Below are positions 58,807 through 64,000 of a stretch of DNA of 64,000 nucleotides, piece by piece. Each line of letters starts with the position of its first letter. Within the stretch, counting starts at the first letter, position 1. The stretch comes from Nocardioides silvaticus (GTDB taxonomy: Bacteria > Actinomycetota > Actinomycetes > Propionibacteriales > Nocardioidaceae), in contig NZ_QGDD01000006.1 of the NCBI RefSeq assembly GCF_003160695.1, positions 243,800 to 307,799 on the forward strand, in the 5' to 3' direction. The notes beneath the pieces are model-generated. The model did not search any database. It worked only from the letters and a program-made list of their open reading frames with translations, and was not told where the DNA came from. The position numbers and the translations under genes were made by a program.

Positions 58807-60051
58807 GTGCGCTCCTTCCCCGGCGCCGCTGCGATGGCTGCTGCCGTCGCGATCGCCTCCCTCGCCGTCCCCCAGGCCTTCGCCGACGACGAGGACGACC
58901 TCCGCGACCAGCAGGAGCAGGTCGAGGACCAGATCAGCCATGCCCACGACGACCTCGAGCACTCGAGCAAGGCGGTCGCGCGGACGTCGCGGCGTCTCGA
59001 GGAGGCGAGGGCGCGACTCGACGGTGCACGGGAGCGGCTCCAGCGCGTCCGTGCCGACCTCCAGGACGCCCGCGCGGAGCGGCTGCGCCTGGCCCGGGCC
59101 CTCGAGCGCGCGCAGGCGCGGTTCGAACGGGTCTCGGCCGAGCTCGCGGCCGCCCGTGCGGACGTCGCCGAGCAGCGCGGCCTGCTGCGCAGCACGGTGC
59201 TCGGCATGGAGACGCAGGGCAACCCCGACCTCGCGGTGATGGACGCCGTCACCTCTTCGGGCTCCATCCAGGAGCTCCTGGTCGCCCAGACCGCGGGCTC
59301 GATGATCCTCGGTCGTGAGGACCAGGCGCTGGCCGAGTTCGAGTCCGCCGAGGCCGCGCTCGAGGAGTGGAAGGACGAGGTCCGCGAGGCCCGCAACGAG
59401 GTCGCGGACAAGGAGCGGGCCGCCGAGCGCAACCTGGTCCAGATCCGCGGTCTCTTCGCCGAGGCCCGCGACACCCGGGCCGAGGTGTCCCGCTGGGTCG
59501 ACCGCTCGCGGTCGGCACGGCACGCCGCGGTCAAGGCGCGCCAGCGCGACCGGGCCGCGCTCGAGCGGCTGAAGTCGCGCGAAGCCCGGATCAAGCGCGA
59601 GATCCTCCGGCTCGCCCAGCAGAGCAACAACGGTCCGTCGTACTCCGGTGACACCGACGGCCTGCTCCACACCCCGGTCTCCGGCCCGGTGACCTCCCCG
59701 TTCGGCTACCGCCGGCACCCGATCTACGGCTACTGGGGCCTTCACGACGGCACCGACTTCGGGGCCGGCTGCGGCTCGTCCTTGTGGGCGGGGCGGTCCG
59801 GCACCGTCATCAACACCTACTACGACCAGGTCTACGGCAACCGCCTCTACCTGTCGGTCGGCAACGTCAACGGCGCCAACCTGACGCTGGTCTACAACCA
59901 CCTGTCCAGCTACAACGTGTCCGAGGGCGCGCACGTCGGCCGCGGCGACGTCGTCGGGTACGTCGGCACGACGGGCTGGTCCACCGGATGCCACCTGCAC
60001 TTCACCGTGCTGCGCAACGGCACCCCCGTGGACCCGATGACCTACCTGTAG
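58807..60051 (+). CDS. EnvC-like M23 peptidoglycan hydrolase partner of FtsEX
   Basis: About 414 residues. Signal peptide ending near QAFA. Residues about 25-265 form a long charged coiled coil (repeated E-A-R-x-x-L heptads), the part that binds FtsX in EnvC-like proteins. The C-terminal 130 residues are an M23 LytM domain with zinc ligands in LHDGTDFGAGCG (HxGxD) and CHLHF (HxH), so unlike E. coli EnvC it may itself cut peptide bonds. GTG at 58807 chosen; TTG at 58795 is in frame and has GGA nearby. Same direction as ftsEX. Confidence 0.92.
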   Translation: MRSFPGAAAMAAAVAIASLAVPQAFADDEDDLRDQQEQVEDQISHAHDDLEHSSKAVARTSRRLEEARARLDGARERLQRVRADLQDARAERLRLARALERAQARFERVSAELAAARADVAEQRGLLRSTVLGMETQGNPDLAVMDAVTSSGSIQELLVAQTAGSMILGREDQALAEFESAEAALEEWKDEVREARNEVADKERAAERNLVQIRGLFAEARDTRAEVSRWVDRSRSARHAAVKARQRDRAALERLKSREARIKREILRLAQQSNNGPSYSGDTDGLLHTPVSGPVTSPFGYRRHPIYGYWGLHDGTDFGAGCGSSLWAGRSGTVINTYYDQVYGNRLYLSVGNVNGANLTLVYNHLSSYNVSEGAHVGRGDVVGYVGTTGWSTGCHLHFTVLRNGTPVDPMTYL

Positions 60052-60091
60052 CTCTCGATCGTCGAGCAGGCCGTGGCGCCGGCGCACCGTC

Positions 60092-60138
60092 GGTCGTCGA
60101 GTAGGCCGAGCCGCCAGGCGAGGCCTTATCGAGACGCC
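60092..60138 (+). repeat. Family A palindromic element, variant stem
   Basis: Starts GGTCGTCGAGTA and ends TATCGAGACGCC like the 6.4-kb copies, but the stem arms are AGGCC / GGCCT with a different loop. Sits between the M23 gene and smpB. Confidence 0.85.
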
Positions 60139-60174
60139 TGAAACCCGCTTGTGGGCCTTTGGGAGAATGGTGGG

Positions 60175-60678
60175 ATGGCCAAGCAGGGGAAGGCGCCGAA
60201 GAAGGACGCCGCGGAGGGACGCAAGATCGTCGCGTCCAACAAGAGGGCGCGTCACGACTACCACGTCGAGGACACCTTCGAGGCCGGCCTGGTCCTGCAG
60301 GGCACCGAGGTGAAGTCGCTGCGGCTCGGTCGCGCGACCCTCGTCGACGGCTTCGTCGACATCGACGGCGGCGAGGCCTGGCTGCACGGGGTGAACATCC
60401 CCGAGTACTCCCAGGGCTCCTGGACCAACCACGCCGCGAAGCGCAAGCGCAAGCTGTTGCTGCACAAGGCCGAGATCGAGAAGATCGAGCGCAAGGTCAG
60501 CGAGAAGGGCCACACCGTCATCCCGCTGTCCCTCTACTTCGTCAAGGGCCGGGCGAAGGTCGAGATCGGCCTCGCCAAGGGCAAGAAGTCGTGGGACAAG
60601 CGCCAGTCGATCTCCGAGCGCGAGTTCGACCGCGAGAAGCAGGCCGTGCTCGGCCGGCGGCTCAAGGGCATCGAGTAG
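60175..60678 (+). CDS. smpB: SsrA-binding protein SmpB
   Basis: 167 residues. Binds tmRNA and ribosomes in trans-translation. Hallmarks: [29 protein letters not shown], the [10 protein letters not shown] segment, and the C-terminal tail [19 protein letters not shown] that mimics an anticodon stem. The tmRNA gene follows 65 bases after its stop, a standard arrangement. Confidence 0.97.
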   Translation: MAKQGKAPKKDAAEGRKIVASNKRARHDYHVEDTFEAGLVLQGTEVKSLRLGRATLVDGFVDIDGGEAWLHGVNIPEYSQGSWTNHAAKRKRKLLLHKAEIEKIERKVSEKGHTVIPLSLYFVKGRAKVEIGLAKGKKSWDKRQSISEREFDREKQAVLGRRLKGIE

Positions 60679-60743
60679 CGGCTGACGGGAATCCGATGGG
60701 CTTTCCGTCGGTTGGGTACGTAGGATGGACCCACAACTCAAGA

Positions 60744-61107
60744 GGGGCTGATCGGTTTCGACTTGGGACGTTAGTTCCAGGGGAAGCGGGTCGAGGAGCC
60801 AGCGTCATCTCGTAAACGATCGCTGGAAACACATAACTGCCGACAACAAGCAGTCCTTCGCTCTCGCCGCCTGAGCGGTGACCGAAGCGTCAGACAGGGC
60901 ATCCGTCTCCGTCCCTGATCCTGGCGTCGACTAGGAGACTTGCTGATCGACTCCGTCAGGAGGGTCGATCGGGACTTTCATCCTGGCTAGGCCTGTCGGC
61001 GACGTGTCAGTGCGAGCGCCGGGGCCGATAAAACGGCAGCACTGACTGCACCCGGAGAAGACCTGGTTCGGCGCTCGAGGACCGGGGTTCGATTCCCCGC
61101 AGCTCCA
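60744..61107 (+). ncRNA. ssrA: tmRNA
   Basis: About 364 nt. The 5' end GGGGCTGATCGGTTTCGAC pairs with the 3' CAGCTCC to give the 7-bp alanine-type acceptor stem; the T-arm GGGGTTCGATTCCCC is complete. The tag frame begins at GCC 60839 and reads ADNKQSFALAA then TGA (60872-60874), ending in the ALAA degron recognised by ClpXP-type proteases. The 3' CCA is not fully encoded (A then CGC), so it must be added after processing. The sequence is a one-piece, not permuted, tmRNA. Confidence 0.96.
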
Positions 61108-61201
61108 CGCACGCGATCGCGGCGACGTGTGCCTTCTTCGGAAGGCCACGTCGCCGCGTCGGCTTTTGAGCGGCGCCGGAGGCTTCGCTCCCCTTTGCAC
61201 G

Positions 61202-62077
61202 CTAGGCGGGTTCCACCGGGAGCCACAGCTCGCAAGTGGCCGTGTCCGCGTCCGGGTCGTAGGCCAGCATGGCGACGATCTCCGGTCCGGGACGGAGCCG
61301 CCAGGGCTGGGAGGGGAACCAGGCGGTCGCGGTCGCGGCCCAGGCCTCCTGCAGTGCAGCGGGATGCGGACCGTCGGTCCGGAAGACGGCCCAGATGCCG
61401 GCCGGGACCTCGATGACGTCAAGACCGTCGGGCGGGGCCGCCGTGGTGGCGACGCCGTGCAGGTAGGTCAGCTCGGTGCCCTCTGCCCGGTCCGGGTCGA
61501 GGTCGTCGCTGACCGCGAGCACGCCGGACGGCTCGGTGTCGTTGAGCTCCTTGAGCCGCGCGGTCTGCTCCGGCGCGACGCCGGCGACGTGGGCCGCGAT
61601 GTGAGGGTTCTCGCCGCTGTGGATCAGCGGGACCCGGGCTGCGTGGCCGACGAGCCGGACGGCGGGCAACGTGGTGATGCGGGTGTCCATGGGGACGCTC
61701 CCTTCGACGGTCAGGTGGAACCTGATCCGCGGTTGTGTGCGTAGGGGACCCCCGTCGCGCCGTACGTCGCTCGGGCCGGCGCCGTGGACGGCGCGGAACG
61801 CGCGACCGAAGGCCTCGGTCGAGCCGTAGCCGTACCGGACGGCGATCGTGAGCAGGTCGTGGTCGCTCCCCACGAGGTCCGCGGCGGCGAGCGACATCCG
61901 GCGCCGTCGTACGTACTCCGAGAGCGGCATGCCCGCCAGCGATGCGAACATCCGCCGCAGGTGGTGCTCGGTCGTCCCGGCGCGCGCCGCGACGTCCGTG
62001 ACGTCCACCGCGGACGACGGCTCGGCGGCGAGCAGGGCCTCGACGTCGTCCACGACAAGGTTGAGCACGGCGATCAT
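61202..62077 (-). CDS. AraC-type regulator with GyrI-like effector domain
   Basis: 291 residues from the ATG at 62077, which has GAAGGAGG six to thirteen bases upstream; a longer frame from 62119 has no site. N-terminal AraC HTH pair: VDVTDVAARAGTTEHHLRRMF and GMPLSEYVRRRRMSLAAADLV, ending TEAFGRAFRAVHGAGPSDVRR. The C-terminal 170 residues are a GyrI-like (AraC effector / SOUL-like) domain. Divergent from the dienelactone-hydrolase-family gene, which it probably controls in response to a small molecule. Confidence 0.9.
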   Translation of the reverse strand: MIAVLNLVVDDVEALLAAEPSSAVDVTDVAARAGTTEHHLRRMFASLAGMPLSEYVRRRRMSLAAADLVGSDHDLLTIAVRYGYGSTEAFGRAFRAVHGAGPSDVRRDGGPLRTQPRIRFHLTVEGSVPMDTRITTLPAVRLVGHAARVPLIHSGENPHIAAHVAGVAPEQTARLKELNDTEPSGVLAVSDDLDPDRAEGTELTYLHGVATTAAPPDGLDVIEVPAGIWAVFRTDGPHPAALQEAWAATATAWFPSQPWRLRPGPEIVAMLAYDPDADTATCELWLPVEPA

Positions 62078-62187
62078 GGGTCCCTCCTTCCGCTCCACAA
62101 TGTGCTCGCCCCCGGGCACGTCGCGCCCGACAGTTCCGTACCGAAGCGATCACGCGCGGTGTCGGTGCTCGGTCCTACCTTCGGGCA

Positions 62188-62751
62188 ATGGCTGAAATCG
62201 TGCTGTTCCACCACGCAGGCGGGTTGACCGACGGAGTGCTGGGCTTCGCCCAGACGTTGCGGGACGCGGGGCACACCGTGCACGCGCCCGACCTCTTCGA
62301 CGGCCGGACGTTCGACGACGTGCGCGACGGCGTCGCCTACGCCCAGGGCCTGGAGGAGGGGGTGCTCTCGGGCAAGGTGGCCGAGGTCGTGGATCCTCTC
62401 GGGACCGACCTGGTCTACGGCGGCATGTCGATGGGCACCGGCATCGCTGCCGAGCAGGTGCTCCAGCGGCCGGGCGCGAAGGGCGCGTTCTGCCTGTACG
62501 GCGCGATCGCGCCGTCGTGGTGGGACGCGACGTGGCCCGACGGCGTGCCGACGCAGGCGCACACCACCGAGGGTGACGAGTGGCGCGAGCCGGAGGCGGA
62601 GGAGGAGTACCTCGCCGACATCCCCGGCGCCGAGGTCTTCGTCTATCCCGGCTCCGGCCACCTCTTCCTCGAGCCCGGTCACGCCGACCACGACGAGGAC
62701 GCCGCCCGTCTCGCCACCGAGCGCGTCCTCGCCTTCCTGGCCGACCTGTAG
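62188..62751 (+). CDS. Dienelactone hydrolase family protein
   Basis: 187 residues, alpha/beta hydrolase of the DLH family. Nucleophile elbow YGGMSMGTG with Ser 81 in place of the Cys of classical dienelactone hydrolase; the Asp/Glu region is in the FVYPGSGHLF strand, whose His completes the triad. FHHAGGLTDGV at the start forms the oxyanion side. Substrate unknown (esters, lactones or small thioesters). The 110-base divergent region with the AraC gene should hold both promoters. Confidence 0.88.
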   Translation: MAEIVLFHHAGGLTDGVLGFAQTLRDAGHTVHAPDLFDGRTFDDVRDGVAYAQGLEEGVLSGKVAEVVDPLGTDLVYGGMSMGTGIAAEQVLQRPGAKGAFCLYGAIAPSWWDATWPDGVPTQAHTTEGDEWREPEAEEEYLADIPGAEVFVYPGSGHLFLEPGHADHDEDAARLATERVLAFLADL

Positions 62752-62776
62752 CTCGCGCGTCTGCGAAGATCGGCGC

Positions 62777-63025
62777 ATGGAGCCGGTCATGGATCTGGTG
62801 CCCAAGCTCAAGGGCAGCCTGGCGATGGGTGCAGCGGCGTACGGCGCCGGCGCGGTCGGTGCGTTGGCCGTCGGCGCGCTCGCGATCGGTGCGGTCGCCG
62901 TGGGTGCCGTCGCGATCGGGAAGCTCGCGCTCGGCGAAGGGCAGATCAAGACGCTCGTCATCGACGAGCTGGAGGTCAAGGTGCTCCGCGTCGGCTCGGT
63001 CGAGCGGCTCGCCACGGACGAGTAG
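62777..63025 (+). CDS. Small pentad-repeat protein
   Basis: 82 residues. From residue 14 the sequence falls into about twelve five-residue units: SLAMG AAAYG AGAVG ALAVG, then ALAIG AVAVG AVAIG KLALG, then EGQIK TLVID ELEVK VLRVG. The first eight units end in Gly; later ones become charged. Too regular for a simple TM helix; a small beta-helix or solenoid is suggested. Starts 25 bases after the hydrolase. Family not named. Confidence 0.7.
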   Translation: MEPVMDLVPKLKGSLAMGAAAYGAGAVGALAVGALAIGAVAVGAVAIGKLALGEGQIKTLVIDELEVKVLRVGSVERLATDE

Positions 63026-63036
63026 CGCGTTCCCCG

Positions 63037-64000
63037 TCAGGCGACCAGGGGTGGTCGTGGTCGTGGGGGGATGTAGTGGCTGAAGCGGCCGCGGAGGTCG
63101 ACGGGTGGGGGTGGGGTCCATTCGGGTCGGCGGGTGTGGGGGTTGATCCGCACTTGCCAGGGTGTTCGGTGGGTGAGGGTGTGGTGCTTCCTGCAGAGCA
63201 GGATGAGGTTGTCCAGGCTGGTGGTGCCGCCGTCGGCCCAGTGGGTGATGTGGTGGGCGTCGCAGGCGAGGGGGAGCCGGGTGCAGCCGGGGAAGGCGCA
63301 GTGGTGGTCGCGCAGGACCAGGGCGTTCCAGATGCCGGTGGTGACCAGGCGTTGGGTGCGACCGACGTCGAGGACCTGACCTTCGGCGCCGAGGATCGCG
63401 GGGATGATCTCGGCATCGCAGGCGAGCCGGCGCACGGCAGCGGCCGACAAGCGATCGCCGGTGGGGAGGATGCCGCCGTCGGCCAGGTGCCCGTCGGTCT
63501 GTGCGATGAGCTTGTCCAGTCCGATGGTGACGGTGATCCGGGCGGTGGTGCTGTGGGCGTGGGGGACCTTGTCGCTGTGCTGAAGCCTGCGGCAGGCCTC
63601 GAAGAGGGCGTCCCACATCCGAGTGCCGTGCTCCCTGGGGTCGGCACCGGTGTGCGCGCATTCGGGGTCGGGGCAGCGTTTCCCGAGGAGGTGGCCGTTC
63701 TCGTCGAGCTCGAAGCCCTGCCCGGGGCGGCGGGGTCCACCGCCGCAGGCGCCGGGTTCGGTGACCACGGGTGCCGAGAGGGGCATGAGCACTGACTTCA
63801 CGAGCTCTGTTTCCTCGATGGTGGCGTAGCCCTTGATCCGCACCCCACCCAATGTGTCGGGGGTGAAGGAGAGGAACCGGGCGTGGTGGGCGCCGCGTTC
63901 GGCACGGTCCTTGTCCAGGTCGGCTGCCAGCAGGGTGCCGTCGGGGTCGAGCTCGCGGACCACGGTGGGGAAGGCGTGGTCGAGGTCGGTGGCGTCGTAG
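63037..64000 (-). CDS. DUF222 / 13E12-type HNH protein, N-terminus outside the window
   Basis: The minus-strand frame is open to the right edge (YDATDLDHAFPT precedes the GTG at 63963), so at least 321 residues of a longer protein are seen. DUF222-type N-part, then HNH module: CAFPGCTRLPLACDAHHITHWADGG and NLILLCRKHHTLTHR. Zinc cysteines and the HNH histidines are present. No repeat B insertion here, unlike the 6.9-kb homologue, so the two are clearly different copies. C-terminus is rich in Pro and Arg. Confidence 0.88.
   Translation of the reverse strand, partial: YDATDLDHAFPTVVRELDPDGTLLAADLDKDRAERGAHHARFLSFTPDTLGGVRIKGYATIEETELVKSVLMPLSAPVVTEPGACGGGPRRPGQGFELDENGHLLGKRCPDPECAHTGADPREHGTRMWDALFEACRRLQHSDKVPHAHSTTARITVTIGLDKLIAQTDGHLADGGILPTGDRLSAAAVRRLACDAEIIPAILGAEGQVLDVGRTQRLVTTGIWNALVLRDHHCAFPGCTRLPLACDAHHITHWADGGTTSLDNLILLCRKHHTLTHRTPWQVRINPHTRRPEWTPPPPVDLRGRFSHYIPPRPRPPLVA

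Noticed and set aside
1..64000. tRNA genes, IS elements, prophage or integrative element genes
   Set aside because: The only T-arm-like GGTTCGATTCC found is within tmRNA; no transposase, integrase, capsid or portal gene is seen.

Overview
The window is about 64 kb of very GC-rich DNA with dense, often overlapping genes, many GTG starts and strong third-position GC bias. Gene content points to an actinobacterium of the Nocardioides type (Propionibacteriales). The evidence is a prfB / ftsE-ftsX / smpB-ssrA group, a tad pilus locus, two DUF222 (13E12-type) HNH proteins, NarL-type signalling, a Z-isoprenyl transferase near trhA, and several dispersed short repeats. The genus is inferred from family content; no 16S gene is present. 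There is no tRNA, rRNA, CRISPR array, phage or insertion sequence in the window.

Layout. 1-6.4 kb: the end of a zinc metalloprotease, a DUF1353 membrane protein, a GAF-GGDEF diguanylate cyclase, an aldehyde dehydrogenase, a small membrane protein, UdgX, and an RlmC-type rRNA methyltransferase. 6.4-8.4 kb: a repeat-filled gap with three identical 50-bp palindromic elements, then a DUF222 HNH gene. 8.4-13 kb: GNAT, trhA, an AIM24 protein, a Z-isoprenyl transferase and a siderophore-interacting reductase. 13-19.9 kb (minus): an M36 metalloprotease and a 1,272-residue repeat protein, both secreted. 20-25.6 kb (plus): mfd, a lipoprotein, mazG and a TetR regulator. 25.8-30.9 kb: two small envelope proteins, a NarL-type two-component pair and a membrane PAS-GGDEF-EAL protein. 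31-35.6 kb: a compact tad locus (ATPase, two TadB/C proteins, a 58-residue pilin-like peptide, three TadE/TadG-like pseudopilins). 35.6-41.9 kb (minus): a second M36 protease with PKD domains, a secreted protein and lipoprotein pair, and a degenerate transglycosylase-like protein.

42-61.1 kb: prfB is separated from ftsE-ftsX-M23 hydrolase-smpB-ssrA by about 14 kb. That insert holds two tandem giant Ig-repeat secreted proteins with a structured 5' leader, a small membrane protein, and a five-gene operon with 4-bp overlaps (acyl-CoA dehydrogenase, two SDRs, an APH-like kinase, a histidine phosphatase). The operon is divergent from a TetR gene whose start codon lies in a perfect 19-bp palindrome. 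It resembles the kinase plus dehydrogenase logic of ACAD10/11 and of the Pseudomonas lva pathway for 4-hydroxyacyl-CoA breakdown. 61.2-64 kb: an AraC/GyrI-like regulator divergent from a dienelactone-hydrolase-family enzyme, a pentad-repeat small protein and a second, truncated DUF222 HNH gene.

The least ordinary signals are (1) a dispersed palindromic repeat whose flanks are fixed while its stem changes with compensation; (2) two repeat-derived in-frame insertions in mfd, one a perfect 23-bp inverted repeat; (3) the 4-hydroxyacyl-CoA-type operon; and (4) the four-way-junction leader ahead of the Ig-repeat genes.
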